From NCBI GenBank assembly GCA_961205875.1, contig OY540812.1:16182001-16246000 (forward strand): a stretch of 64,000 nucleotides of DNA. Direction: 5' to 3'. The position numbers and the translations under genes are program-made. Below are positions 49,023 through 62,095 of the stretch, piece by piece. The notes under the pieces are model-generated. The model did not search any database. It was given only the letters and a program-made list of their open reading frames with translations, and was not told the origin of the DNA. This DNA is from Sialis fuliginosa (lineage: Eukaryota; Arthropoda; Insecta; Megaloptera; Sialidae). The first letter of the stretch is position 1; each line of letters starts with the position of its first letter.

Positions 49023-49560
49023 AATTCTAATTGGAACAACAGGCATAACTTTTTATTAAAATTCCTTGCTGAATTAAGCACGAAGAAGCAAAAGTTTTAT
49101 TGTTCAGTTAAATTGTTACTTAACTAATGCTAGTTGAAAGTTATGCTTATTCAGATTGATGTCTTATTTTCTTATTAAAATATTAAACTCAATACATTTC
49201 TCTGCACATCAAACCTATCAATTTCGAATAATTATTGAAATTTTGAAACAAAACAAGTGGACTTACAGTACTTTACGAACGGTTCATTTGACTCATTTCA
49301 AATTTAAAAAATAGTTAAATAAAATAATTCTCAACTGGTAACCTCATTAATAACAACAAAAACACAATAACTTTTTTTAAGTTGAACTCTACACAGTAAT
49401 GAGGAAAAAAACTAATTGTCTTCCGGTGCACCCAATTTCTCAAATGTTAATAGAAAGTAATGCAAATTTCATAGAAATTTGACATGTTACGAAAAAATAC
49501 TGTCATTAAACAATATGCTACCTTAGGCGCGTGGCTTATGATATCTTAATTCGACCCTGA

Positions 49561-49892
49561 TAATCGTATTGGCAATTTAGGTAACGTATAAGAATTAACA
49601 CGCAAATTTGCTTCCAGCTAACGCTATCTACTGGGAGTCAAATTGTTGTGAAATTGCTCGATATCTTAAAACAGTGGTAATAAATGTATAACAATGTAAA
49701 TGCTATGCATTAGGTATACTTGGCAGCACTTATTTTAAGTCGCTGATTTCTACTTAATCAAAGTCATTATATGTATGATTTCATTGGCTACATATGTGAG
49801 TGGTTGTCATTTATATTTAATACCTAGCAGATAGCGTTAGCTAGGAGCTAATTTTAATTTGCACTCAAGCAAATTCTTTATAATACCGGACA
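49561..49892 (+). mobile_element. Family B element, left end diverged
   Basis: GCTTCCAGCTAACGCTATCT near 49610, AGCAGATAGCGTTAGCTAGG near 49830, and right end TTTATAATACCGGACA followed by TTA. The left terminus is unclear. A minus-strand open frame starting inside it is not a gene. Confidence 0.7.
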
Positions 49893-51674
49893 TTAGAGAT
49901 TTATTATCTATTACAGTGTATTTAAATCTCCTGTAGTCATGCATTATTTTTGAGATTAAATACAATATTGATCTGTTTTTATTTAAAAAAAGAACATCTA
50001 AGTATTCTAATATCACAATTAAAAATAATTTGAAGAATGAAATGTAATGTTTTAACAATTTACATATACTTTTTTATTTACATTTACTTTTACAAATTCT
50101 TTGTAAGAAAATATTTTAATACATAATTCATCGAGGCAGACACCAAGTATTTGTTTTGCTGAAACGGTGGAAATTTCGGAGACCAAAATGTTTTCTTCTT
50201 TCAGAAATGATCACATCCTTCTATCGTTAATATCACGAGAAAGCAATATTATAACTTAAGAAGACACAAAAAATATTAACAGTATATATAATTATATATA
50301 TCCACCAATCTACTAAAAATATCTTAATGGTTAGTTTGACAAAATGCTACCTCAAATCTAGTTTAGTCGTTTTTGTGATAGTATTTAATGGAGTTCTTTA
50401 ATTCTTTGGCAATTTAAAATGTTAGCGCATGAGAGCAAAGACACGCTTCGTTATTACGACAAGCAATAGGTCAAATTGCAAACCTGTGTCCCGTTTTCTA
50501 TATAGTCTAGAGAACGATTTACTCATAAATATATATTATTATTATTATGTGCATCGATTTTTTGGTGTACATAAATTTCGAGAAATGAATTATTGAAATA
50601 ATCGTGTTATTTATTATTAAATTGAATAAAGTATTGATAAAAGAAAGAATGCGATATAAATAATAATTATTACTACCTAAAATATTTTGACTGACAGACG
50701 CACAATTATTTAATTATATTGATTTAATTTGTCTACTATTACTTTTTTCAACAAGCTTTAGAATTTTTTATACGTACTTTCTGTTTTTGCAAATATATTA
50801 TTTATTCTTGCTAAATTAATAGGTTACAATAAATGACTAGCATTATACATACATCAATAATATAGAAATTTCGATTTCTACAATTACTTCAGTGGTTTCT
50901 CTAATGAAGACGTACAATTGTCAATTATCAACATACATACATTCTCATATATTATAGATTCTGCTCTAGTTTTTTTTGTCATTTCCCCGAGGGGCGATGT
51001 GATATTATTTATTTCAGTGAAAACGCCGGTTCTCAGAGGAAGTACAAATGAAAGTTTTTAATTCGTTACAAATAAAAATCCATATTACTATAAAAATTTT
51101 CAAGGTTGGCAAACCGGTTATTTTTTAAACTTTGTTTTATTTAATAACGTTTTCTTTTCATTCAGTAGCTAGGCTATATGATTTTTATTTCGTGTGTAAG
51201 TGCGAATCGTTAATTATAGATTTAAAGTAGATCTGTTTTATTTTAACGAGTAAAGAATTTGTCTGTTGTGCTATTTTTGATTTTGTCGATTTCAAGGTTA
51301 AAAAATCTGGAATGCAGTATTGTATTTGAACGATCAGCTATTTATTGGGTTGAATGTCATAGGTTCATCTATATATACCTTATTTTCGTTATAATCCTTT
51401 TTAACCAATTGTTTTTTGTATAGACATTCGTTTTATTCAATATAAAGTAGTAGTGTCCAACCTATGACTCCAAAGTCGTATATTCGTAATTTTGATCATT
51501 TGCTTGCAGCTAGTGATAAAACCAAACAATCAGTGTTATTTTGCTTCCTCGCAATATCGAAGATACGAGAAGCTTTGTAATCGTTTTAGAATGAGGCAAA
51601 AAAATTGTTCTCCGATTTCAAAATTTTAAATTGATCTTTCCGTTTTAAGTCAAGACAAACACTCTTCGTTCCGT

Positions 51675-52025
51675 CAGTGGCGTAGTAAGCATAATTGGCG
51701 CCCGGGGCATGATATCTTTTTGGCGCCCTCAAAAATAATTTTAAAAAAATAATAATATTTTTTTTCATAATAAATTTGAATTGAAATTGACGTGACTAAA
51801 AAAAAAAAAAAGGTATTGAGTATTTAATTTCTCAAATCTTATTTATTAAATACATTCTACATTTTCACGACTAAATAAAAAAAAAAAAGGTCTTCAGTTG
51901 CATATTCTGAAATTATGTTTATGCTATGCGGTTCAAAACATTTCAGAGCCTTTTGGCGCCCCTCTATAAGTAGCGCCCGGGGCATGATAACCCCCCCCCT
52001 TGCCCCCCCCCCTCGAACTCCACTG
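51675..52025 (+). mobile_element. hAT-type element, 351 bp
   Basis: It begins CAGTGGCGTAGTAAGC and ends CGAACTCCACTG, with an exact 8-bp duplication CGTTCCGT at 51667-51674 and 52026-52033. Both sub-ends carry GGCGCCC(G)GGGGCATGATA-type motifs, and long C runs precede the right end. The inside has two A-runs each followed by GGT (51800-51815, 51877-51892). It interrupts an older repeat that resumes with GTCTGTCTGTCTG. Confidence 0.85.
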
Positions 52026-52033
52026 CGTTCCGT

Positions 52034-54948
52034 GTCTGTCTGTCTGTGTGTGTGTCTATCCCCTGAATCCTTGTCACACGCATAACTCATGAACCACTGA
52101 ACCGATATTAATGAAACTTGGTTGGATGGTTGGATCTGGCTTGGACGACATCCCAAAATATTTACTTTTCAAGATATCTCAAGAACGACACATGTTACAT
52201 GAAAATTTTATATAATCTTTTTTGTAGAGCAATCAATTTCCTATAAAATAGATCTACAACGTTGTAAAATATTTCCTTACAAAGCTTTATCTCAATTTGC
52301 TTTAAAAAATCGTATTTTTTTAATTGATATTTACTTTGGCATATTAAATGTCATTTTTACGTTTTAATAGTCGGACGTACCCCCACCACGATGGCCTACA
52401 TGCTAGTTCAGCCACTCAAGAGTTCGGCGTTCCCCATACAATAAAACATAAAAATTTAAAGGATTACTGATAATGTCACATGATGACTGCTGTGTCGACC
52501 CACTCTATAATCCGATTATTTGTGTGCAAAGAATAGTCGGATTACCGAGAGTCTAGTGTATTAATATTAATTATATAGCCAGAACCTAACTGAACCACTT
52601 AATAACGCTTATTATACTCTTGTATGTATATATACTATATATTCTTGACATATCTCAATATTCATTGACAGTTATATTTAAACATTTTTTAAGTCCGTAT
52701 ACATGGAAATAACTGTTCAAGAAATCGAAAATAAACGCATAACAATTTTCAGTATGTATCAGGTAGCAGAGGTGTGGCTTGAGGCGCATTGACACCCGCA
52801 AGTTGACGAACCGAATCGGCATTATTATTATCTGTTTCAATGTTTTTCCCACATGTTACCGCGATGATTACGAATGCGACGAATTTGTTTTTAAAGAGCA
52901 TGAGTTGCATAATAATTATAGCAAAACAACCAATGAATCACCTGGAGTATGTGTGTTTTATTTATTGTTTTCATTGTTTTAGAATCGATGGATTAACATA
53001 AACATCATCATGTTTATTTGTAATTTTTCTTTTTTTTAACAAGTATGCGCAAGTATGTATAGAGGTATTAAAAAGCATAAAACAATTGAAGGACGTATAG
53101 TCAATGGCATATCATTTTTGTCACAGGTTATTCCCAGAACTTGGAGGGCCCACAAGAAATATTTTTTTCGTATTACTTTTCGTTTACTTTTCTGTTTTTA
53201 AGTAGCCAATATATTTATACATAATTTCAAAATCAATCTGTTTCGGTTTCCAATCGGATAATATTCTTTTCTAATCGTTTAATTGTAATTTTTACATTTT
53301 TTTTTCTCAAAAATAAAACTATTATCTGCCGTTACTTTACTATAATCAAATAATAAAGAGTTCAATCAACATGTGTTCAACAAACTCTTTCAGCAATATG
53401 AACGATTTCGAGTCTTGGGAAGGGCATTACACGAGACGAGACAGAGTAATTGAATTAAAAAACTAAATTTCTTAAATTTGTAAAAAAAAAATACGGTGGT
53501 CTGGTTGTGTAAAACTGCCGGTAACATCTTGTAAAATATTACATTGATATCAATTCGAAAAATCTATGGAAGAGTTGGTTTGTGAATTCATCTTGATAAG
53601 ACTACCTATATATGTATATATATATACACATAAAACTTTCGGAACTTTTTAAAAATTATCTTTTATAAAACAATTGAAAATTTTATAGGAAATAAAAAAT
53701 AAGAATGTTAACGACGGTTTTAATATCTAATATTAATATAGCCAGAAAAATATAGTTCGAAATGAGCTAAATCTAATAGTTTTATAAACATACTTTACTT
53801 GTAGTTAATTATTGGAAAAAATATATAAAAATTAAATAATAAATAAATAATGAATTTATACACGTTGACATCTGACTAACATTTCTTTAATATGTTGTGC
53901 TATCACTGAATAAAAATCTATAGGTACTTATTACTTTGTATTACACAATAATAAAAATTGTTTTTACATTTGGTTCAGCAATCGATATCATAAACATAAA
54001 TAAATTAAAATATAGTAATGTTTTTTTAAAGTATAATTCATGAAATTTTTTTTTTTAAATCTTGTATACTTTCTAATTGATTGAAATATTGTGTTGTGTA
54101 TACAGGTACATAGGACAGATTAAGTATCTGAATACTGAGATCTAATTTAATATTAATTTCATATAGATATATACATAAGTATTAATTAGAGTAACGAACG
54201 GTAAGGCTTTGCCTTGAGGTTTTAACCTCCTAAACTGCAGTGAAAGAAGTTTTTTTTAAAATGATGTAATTAATTAACAATTACCTGCATAATTATACAG
54301 TAGTATTTTTAATATCTACCATTATTATTAACACACATATGTATATTGTATATACTAATTTTGATGAAATATTCTTACTTTAGCTATAAGCTAGAAACTT
54401 GAAATTTTTACTAAACATGTAAAATATTATGTAGGTAGTTTTTATTTTTTTTCTTAACATATTTTATATAATATGATAATATGTCTACAAGGTTACAATC
54501 ATAAGTTATGTAAGAAATATAAACATACAGATAATTAGAAGAAAAGAAATAACAAATTATTATAATACATATATCTACATATAATTCATTGTTCCGCAAA
54601 TTAAACATGATCATTACATATCATTTATAAAAACACAATTAAGTGCATGCTATTTAATATTGTTATATAATCATAAATAAGAGATGTTCACTTTTAAGAA
54701 CTGTAACGAATCGAAAGTTGCATGTTTTTATTATATCTCATTTTTTATTTTTGTTAGATCGACAATATTTTGTATAGAATTCAATTTATGATCCAGTATC
54801 AGTACGGATTCCTGTCGTAAATCAAGGGCTATATGTATATAATAAATAATATCTTATAAAGTTATTGTTCTAGATTGTTATTGATTTTATTATTTTATAA
54901 TAAATAACAAAAAAAAATATTTCTGTAATTTATGGAAATAAATGACTA
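52034..54948. other. No gene recognised
   Basis: The first 300 bp (GTCTGTCTGTCTG, AACTCATGAACCACTGAACC, GGTTGGATGGTTGGATCTGG) are the rest of the insect repeat split by the hAT at 51675. The rest is A/T-rich with no supported frame. GGTTATTCCCAGAACTTGGA at 53128 may be a hAT end. Confidence 0.5.
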
Positions 54949-55588
54949 AAAATGGGCATGACTGTGCGGAGTGCACAGCCGAGGGATTGGCGTGAATACG
55001 TTCCAAATCCAGGGTTGCGGCAGTGGGGTTAGATAAAACTCAGATTTATGATGTACTTGCACCGTCGTTGACAAAGGTGTGCTCTGTACATCCTGATCCT
55101 TTCAGCTACTGGTAATTTGGTATATTTTCCGATAGCTGCTGAAACGCTCTTTCCAATGCTGTGCGTCTTTTATATTTCATACTGGCTTTTATATTATATG
55201 AAGTTTTTCACTCACTAAAACTAATTAAATGTTTTGATTCGTAATTGTACCTCGTAGATTTAATCGAGATCTATAACTTGAGACCAAAACCAACGTGATA
55301 ACTGCTCTGAGTGTCGAGCTATACTGATTGTAAATTTACACTAGCGCCTAAAATGATCGTTGCGCATTGAACCCTCCTTCACTCGTACCGCATTTCCGCG
55401 AGGGTGGCTCAGTGTTTAATGGGTACAGACCAATACGCCGGTTATAATTATACCAAAATCATCCCAGTAGGGTTTTTAGTTTCTGAGTTATTCAATGGTT
55501 TTAGATCATCCTAAAAACGTTACATCAAGTTTTTTAAATACCCCTTGCTTGGCGTGAAACACTAGACGTTATTCACGTAAAAACTGCT
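54949..55588. repeat. Dispersed repeat D, copy 2
   Basis: It aligns with copy 1 at GTGCACAGCCGAGGGATTGG, CAGTGGGGTTAGATAAAACT, GAAGTTTTTCACTCACTAAA, GTGTCGAGCTATACTGAT and ACGTTATTCACGTAAAAACT. It lacks the triplicated unit and has its own inserts (CTGATCCTTTCAGCTACTGG; a GC-rich CATTTCCGCGAGGGTGGCTC). No termini or target duplication recognised. Confidence 0.7.
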
Positions 55589-56278
55589 ATAGTAGTGTAC
55601 TTATATATAGTTTAACAATTAGGTATATTAAAAAATTGTTTATTTTATGATTTAAGAAAGTTAACATAGTTTCTATTTCAATTTAATTTTATTGTGAGTA
55701 AACGATAACGAGGGTAATAAATCATTATCGCACATTAAATTTAATATCATCTTTTTATCGATCAACAGTGCCTATTTATATATATTATTATTATTGTAAA
55801 CTTGTGTTCTTGTGTAACCTCATTTTCGAGTGCATTAAGAATAAAATACATATGATGTTATCAGGCACGGATTAACTATTTTGCAGCCTAAAAATTTAAA
55901 AAAATCTATTCTACTCAATGTAACATTGAAAAGGGAGTTAGCAAAACTGATCTCCGCCGGGGGTAGACCTAGAAAAGAGCAGAAAACCCGGCCAAAAGGA
56001 GACGCCGGCAATAGTAAATAATGACCAGAAAATGTCCTCAATAATATAATATTTTTTTAAAGATGCCCATATAGGCGCAGCAAGTCCATACTATACGTCT
56101 CTACCTCTACTCAATTTCCTATAGAGCGCATATTTTATGATTTTGTAACTTGATTAATTAAACAAATTTCAAAAATATATTTAATTTATGCATCTGAGTC
56201 ATTTTGGCTTCTGAACAAGTAAATAAAAATATATACGTCTACTCTGACCCTATATAATATACTATTAACAGGGCCGGA

Positions 56279-57604
56279 TTAAGCAAGCGCGGGGCCCGTA
56301 GCAAATATTATAAAGAGGCCCTTGGCAGTGGCGTGGGGGGGGGGGGGGGCTCGGGGAGTAAATCGATAGCTTCACCCACTCCCCCCGAAAAAAGTCAATA
56401 GGATTTTTTTGCACATTAAGCGGGCGTCACCCCCTGTGAATTTTTAATGACATAAAAATATCAGTGGGATCTATTTTTTAAATAAATTGGATGGTCATCA
56501 CCTCTATAGACTTTCAATAATAAAAAAAGTCAATTCACTCAATTTATTAGTCATTTTTCCCATTGGAAGTTTTAAATAACCAAAAAAAGAGGTAAATATT
56601 ATACGATAGACATAGAGCATGGACCGCGCATCTAACTCGAAAACCGAGCCGTGTCAAAAGAAAGAGATAGAAAATGGTTTGTCCTTATTTAAACAGAAGT
56701 AACTATTTATTTCTTATTAGAAAAAGAGATAGATATATCCCAAACATCACCGTATCTATCTCACTGTTTTGAAGAAATATTACACCATTTTTTTCGGGAT
56801 ACATCTATCTCTTTTTCTAATAAGAATGAAATAAATGAATTATTAAATAAGGACAAGTATGTCCCAAATCATTTTCCATCTATTTCTTTTGACACGGCTC
56901 TGTTTTCGAATCAAATGCGCGGTCCATGCTCTATGTCTATGGGTAAATAGGCTTTATTTTTTAACAAATAAGACAGATGTCACTCCTTCAGGTTGTCACC
57001 CGGGTCGGACCGCCCTGCCCCCCTACCCACCCCCTAACTACGCCGCTGACTGACTTGATTTAGAATATACAATCCTTAAAAAAATTGATAAGTTAATAAA
57101 AAATTAAAGGATATTTTTTTGAACCCTTTTAACCTTTGGCAAAGAACGGAAAGGGATGATAAAATTTGTTGAAATTTTTATTCAAAAATTAGAAAGCACA
57201 AACTTTAAAAATGTGATTTGGAACACGCAAATTAAATGAATTTTCGCGGAAATATAACTGTTTGCTTTTTTTTTAATTATCCTTTAATTTTTTTGAGGTG
57301 TGTATAATAAAACACCACTTTTACAAACAAAATTTTCTTGATTTGATTTGAGCAAATTTAGAAAAAATCGATTAAAAAAATCAAAGATCGGAGATTCAAA
57401 AATCGATTTTTCGATTAAATCGAATCGAGATCGGAAACCCTAAATTTAAATTATTTATTATTGTAGATTTGAACACCCCGTATCAACCATTGGACGGTAA
57501 GTGGTAAGTCCAATAAGAGATATTTTTCCGCAAAGTCGCGGGGCCCCCAGAGACGCGGGGCCCGTAGCATTTGCTACTCCTGCTACGTTGTTAATCCGGC
57601 CCTG
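56279..57604 (+). mobile_element. hAT-type element, 1326 bp, with nested repeats
   Basis: The left end is CAGGGCCGGATTAAGCAAGC and the right end is TTGTTAATCCGGCCCTG. The 8-bp duplication ACTATTAA is exact (56271-56278 and 57605-57612). GCGGGGCCCGTAGCA recurs in inverted sub-terminal positions. Inside are another hAT-like CAGTGGCGTGGGG...CGCCGCTG pair (about 56327-57047) and a foldback element at 56606-56940. No transposase frame was seen, so it is non-autonomous. Confidence 0.85.
56606..56940. mobile_element. Foldback element nested in the 1.3-kb hAT
   Basis: The outer arms are ATAGACATAGAGCATGGACC at 56606 and its inverse GGTCCATGCTCTATGTCTAT ending at 56940, continuing inward for about 70 bp with small changes. 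A second inner pair is CTTATTAGAAAAAGAGATAG (about 56717) and CTATCTCTTTTTCTAATAAG (about 56805). It is noncoding. Target duplication unresolved. Confidence 0.75.
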
Positions 57605-58257
57605 ACTATTAACTTTGAACTATAAACCTAAATGAACGTTAAAATTAAATTACAAAAAACAACAAAGAATTTAACGATTATTCTACGCAATAAACACGTG
57701 TGGACGCCCGCACCTCGCGTTGAATGTCCTAAAAACTAATTTACATATAATCTATACACATATACCGCGGGTTATACGGCTGACTCATATCTACAGTTGT
57801 CATGTACATATGTATTTGTGATGACAGCAGTCTCTAACAACGGTAACAACGGACGGTCCGAGAACGAAATCTATATGGAAATGCTGAATAATTAATACGG
57901 AATACATATGTATAATTATACATTAATGTGATGTAAATGAGTAATATTTTCAATGATGTGATGTCATGCTTATTATTATTATTGCAATGTATTCCCATAA
58001 GACAAAACTCAAGGAAATATCATATTGAATATGTGCTAGAGGAATTTCAAAACATAAGTGTTATAGACATATTAAATATATTGTTTTCAAATAACTATTG
58101 TGTTTAATTATTTTTCCATCAATTAGAGTTCCGCGTTTCGATTATTCTTATAACTTATAACATAACAAATTATTTAATAAAACTATTTTTACTTTTCAAA
58201 AATCATAACACGAAAATAAAAGAATTTAATTCGTGAGCGTACGTGATCGTGATATTT

Positions 58258-59133
58258 TTAGGGTTCCGAAGAAACCCTATTAATCTCACTTTATCGTTCG
58301 TCCGTCCGTCCTTTAAATCAAGCTTGCGGCCCTCGAAGACCCTTGGTGCGGCCCGCGAGCATAATTAAAAAAAAAAATTAGATAGTACTTACGACTAACG
58401 ACTAAAAAAAAAAAAAAGGTCCTCTTAAGCTAACTGTATTTATATATATAAAAATATATATATAATAAAATGAGAAATTGAAACTGCCGCGGCCAAAAAA
58501 AAAAAAGGTCGTCAGTTTTATATTATAACCTGCGGTCCTTAGTGCACCAAATTAAACAAAAATTTTTGCTATGCGGCCCGGAAGGTTCAAAAGGTTGGAC
58601 ACCTATGCTTTAAATTATATAAGCTAGAAACTTGAAATTTTTACTGAACATGTAAATGATGCCCTCTAGTAAAAAATGTATAAATTCGTTGAAAAAATAA
58701 TTTTTCAAAGGGGGCGCTAAGGAGCTATGTTAAAAAAAATTTATACCAAGGCATGTGACACGTCAAAATGTATAACCAAACTAGTGGAATTTGACCCTTT
58801 TTCTTATTTTTTTCTAAATCAAAAATGGTGCCAACAAAGGGTTAAAAGCAGTATTTTATTTTGCCCCCCCCCCCAACTCGATAACTACTGGTTCAAAAAA
58901 TCTGAAAAAAATTGATAACGAGGCTACTTATGAACAATATCATTTTAAATTTTGGAGTAACAGGGAGGGGTGTCATAGAATTTTTATTTTCATAACTAGG
59001 CATATGGGGTGTCGAAATGTAGATCACAATTAGTAGAATATGACCCTATTTTTATATTATTTTCTAACTCAAAAATGCACTAGTGGCTCCAAACAGTCCA
59101 CGAAGTACGTACATAGGTACTTCGGAACCCTAA
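58258..59133 (-). repeat. GGTTCCG-type repeat, reverse orientation, carrying a nested hAT
   Basis: The ends TTAGGGTTCCGAAG and CTTCGGAACCCTAA are inverted. GTTCGTCCGTCCGTCC near the left end is the reverse of the GACGGACGG tract at 3330. The hAT at 58319-58607 is inserted in it. C-rich run at 58864-58874. The short frame near 58727 is not a gene. Confidence 0.6.
58319..58607 (+). mobile_element. hAT-type element, 289 bp, nested in a GGTTCCG repeat
   Basis: It is bounded by CAAGCTTGCGGCCC and TTGGACACCTATG, with an exact 8-bp CTTTAAAT at 58311-58318 and 58608-58615. It contains GCGGCCCG motifs near both ends, an (AT)n middle and two A-runs followed by GGTC (58405-58422, 58496-58509), like the element at 51675. 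Confidence 0.8.
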
Positions 59134-60247
59134 TGGCATACACCCGTGTATGTCTTTACCGTATTATTTTACAATAATACGTAATCGTGAGCAAAAAGTA
59201 CTCACGTGTCCAGCTCTAATGTCAATATATAGAACCGTGTTAATTTATCAATAGCATGATTCTTATTTAAATTATATTAACACGCAGGTGTAATATGAAA
59301 TACATTACCTATAAAATAATAATTATAGCGCATGCGATATTTTATCAATGTTTTTTCGTATATTGTGGTAGACATTTAAAATTTTTTAGGTACTACTGAT
59401 TGAAAAGTTTACTGTAAGCCACATGTAGGTATACATATGTGTGCATATGTACTATGTACCCATGTCCCCAGGTGATAAGTATATCCATGATTCTTTGTGT
59501 TTCATTATTATTGCACAAAATAATCACAAAGCATTTTACAGTCTATTCATGTAATATTTTAGATGAATCACTTTTTTGTATAGCGCACGCTTAGAATCTT
59601 TACTTAATATTTTAATTTTAATAGTTTTTGTTCAAAAAGTTATTTTTTTAAATAAGTATTGAGTTAGTACCATATACCTAATAACAAATATAAATAGGCT
59701 TTCAAAATAATATAATATATTAAAAGAAATGCAGAAGCTTTGTTTTTATTTTGTGAATAGAAAACTTTAAAAAGAAACATATTATAATACCGATAATTTG
59801 TTTTATTTATTGAATATTAGTATCGTAAGTTTCACAATTCAAATGTACTATAGCTACATCTCATATTATATTATACTTAGACATGAACACAAGAACAAAA
59901 TAAGTAATAAATTATACAATCTAATCAATAAAACATATTTTTCAGCAATTTTAAAATACGTCTTTTTTATAATACGCCTATTTTTTTTAACAAATATCAA
60001 TTATTATTTATAACAGTAAAAATTGTCACTAGGACGATTCAGTTCAAAATTAATCACTTATCAATCAATTATGTGACACTTATCAAGTTTGGTTGACAAT
60101 TTTTTTGTTTTCAAAATGTAATTTTGAAGTAAACCTATCAATTACTTCATTAACACAATTACTTTATCGATATTTATTTGGGTGATCTTAAAAAAGAATT
60201 ACTTTAAGAGCAAGGTATACTGTATTTTGGAATTGAGCTTTATTTTC
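59134..60247. other. No gene recognised
   Basis: A/T-rich, with an Asn/Tyr/Ile-rich chance frame at 59798-60013. No repeat termini recognised. Confidence 0.6.
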
Positions 60248-60676
60248 TAATAAAACAAGTATGTCTTTATTAAAACAATTTAATTACCAAAGTCCGCAAA
60301 TATAGTTTGTTTTTTTAAATTATAGCTTTTCTTTTGTTTATGTTTTTTCTCCAGTAACGGATAAAGAAAAACCAATAATGGGCATCCTGTGATGGACAAT
60401 TACTAATGATTACAAAATGATAAGTACTACGACACAAAAGTTATAAAATAAAGAATCGTTAAATTTGAAACAATGTAAAGCAGATAATAATTAGTTTAAA
60501 TGTCCACCAAATTGGTCGATTGTCATCAAATTAAGCTGTTTTACAGTTAAGTGTCTATAGATTATGATTCAATAATGGCAGTAATCAAATATCAACAAAT
60601 ATTTCTAATTTAGTACATTTAATTAAACAAGTTTCCAATACTAGGGTATGATCCAATACTGGTGCCAGTACCTTAT
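60248..60676 (+). mobile_element. Family A TIR element, left end truncated
   Basis: The right end GGTGCCAGTACCTTAT and the internal landmarks (TTACCAAAGTCCGCAAATAT; TTTTTTCTCCAGTAAC) match the family. The left terminus is missing; the copy starts within the ACAAGT..TTTATTAAA segment. A family B copy begins immediately after it. Confidence 0.7.
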
Positions 60677-60684
60677 CGAATATT

Positions 60685-60985
60685 GTCCTATTTTATAAAA
60701 AAAATGCTTGAGAGCAAAAGCTATGCTATAACACTATCTGTGAGGTATTAAATATAAATGACAACCCACTGACAGTTGTAATGAATGGTAAAATATATAT
60801 TAATGAACTTGACTCATGCGCGTTAAGTAGAAATCGACGATTTAAAAACAGTGGTGACAATTGTACCTCATAAAATGTATAGTATTTACATTATTATACA
60901 TTTATTACTACCACTGCTCTAGAATCCCGAACAAATTCGTAACGATTTGACACCTTGCAGATAGTGTTACTATACTGTATTATAT
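60685..60985 (+). mobile_element. Family B element, degraded copy
   Basis: It contains GAGAGCAAAAGCTATGCTAT, GGTATTAAATATAAATGACA, GTACCTCATAAAATG and TTTGACACCTTGCAGATAG, in the order seen in the copy at 12506. Terminal motifs are eroded. It abuts the family A copy that ends at 60676. Confidence 0.65.
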
Positions 60986-61624
60986 AACGTAACCATGCAA
61001 ATTGTTAAAAGAAACTTTTAATTTCGTTTTCGTTTCATTAGTATTCCTCAATTTCAAAAACATAAGAACAGAAAACTGTTAAACAATTTGAACAATCTAA
61101 AAATTTCTAAATGTTGCAAACATTCATTCCATCAATCAATCACAGATGAATATTCAAGTAAAAGTCTTGAATTCGGTAATGTCAACAACAGTGAAACCTC
61201 GTAACGCGTGTATTCAAATTAAGAAGTAGTGATACAGTTATTGATCTTAAACATTCGACAGTGAAATCTTAAACGCCAGTGATAACAACACGTCTCGAAA
61301 TTGAGGTCATTATGACAATTAATATTCAAATATACTCCGTAACTAGGAGTGTAAAATATGTTAATTGTTTATTTTATGTTAAACAAGTTACAAACTTATA
61401 ACCCTTAATAGAAGTTACGTTTTAATGTTTATACTAATCATAAATAGACTGAGACCAATCAAATACCTGTTCTTCTAACCTTGCTTTGTTCTTCCCAGTA
61501 TGTAATAATAGGCAGTAGGCAACCTTTTTTGTTCATTTATATGGATTTGCCCTCTATTTAATAATAGCTTATAGATTTTCGTTCCTTATTATTTCTGCCC
61601 TGATTAAACGAGGTGGTATATTTA

Positions 61625-62095
61625 TATCCAGTATTATAAAGAATTTGCTCTCGAGCAAAAGCTAAGCTAACGTTATCTGCGGGGTATTAATTATAAATGG
61701 CAACCCAATGACAATTCTAATGAATGGTATGTTTTATATGAATAATCGTGATGTATGCGCATTAAGTAGAAATCAGCGTACACAAGCAGTAGTGACAATT
61801 GTACCTCAAAAAATGCTTAGCACAGTGATGGTTAAAATCAGGTGCGAATTAGTATTTTCTAATAAAATTTTTAAAGCTATTATAAAAACTGTTCTGGGGC
61901 GAAGAACGTCAGTAAACGATGCGAGTCACCCAAAATATCTTGGTGTGCCATCTCTGACACGCGTGTCATAGGTTACCCATCACTGGCTTAGCATTTACAT
62001 TATAATGTATTAATTACCCCTGCTCTAAGATCCCGATCAAATTAATGTTGATTTGACACCTCGCAGATAGTTTTAGCTTAGCTTTTGTTTTAAAA
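61625..62095 (+). mobile_element. Family B element interrupted by a hAT insertion
   Basis: The left end TATCCAGTATTATAAAGAAT follows TTA. Internal GCTAAGCTAACGTTATCTGC and TTTGACACCTCGCAGATAG match the family. Removing the 163-bp hAT and one target copy leaves about 300 bp, near the usual family size. The right terminus is eroded. Confidence 0.7.
61823..61985 (+). mobile_element. hAT-type element, 163 bp, nested in a family B element
   Basis: It begins CAGTGATGGTTAAAATC and ends GGTTACCCATCACTG, good inverted ends of the CAGTGATGGG hAT type. The target duplication GCTTAGCA is exact (61815-61822 and 61986-61993). Its insertion into the element at 61625-62095 orders the two events. The open frame over this region is a shadow. 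Confidence 0.9.

Noticed and set aside
51857-52156. 99-codon minus-strand frame
   Set aside because: It crosses the right end of the hAT at 51675 and the GTCT simple repeat; an artefact of the insertion.
55866-56040. Possible hAT element beginning CAGGCACGGATTAAC
   Set aside because: Only a left end is visible; no right end or target duplication found.
61708-61971. 87-codon plus-strand frame
   Set aside because: It spans the junction of a family B element and a nested hAT, so it cannot be a conserved gene.
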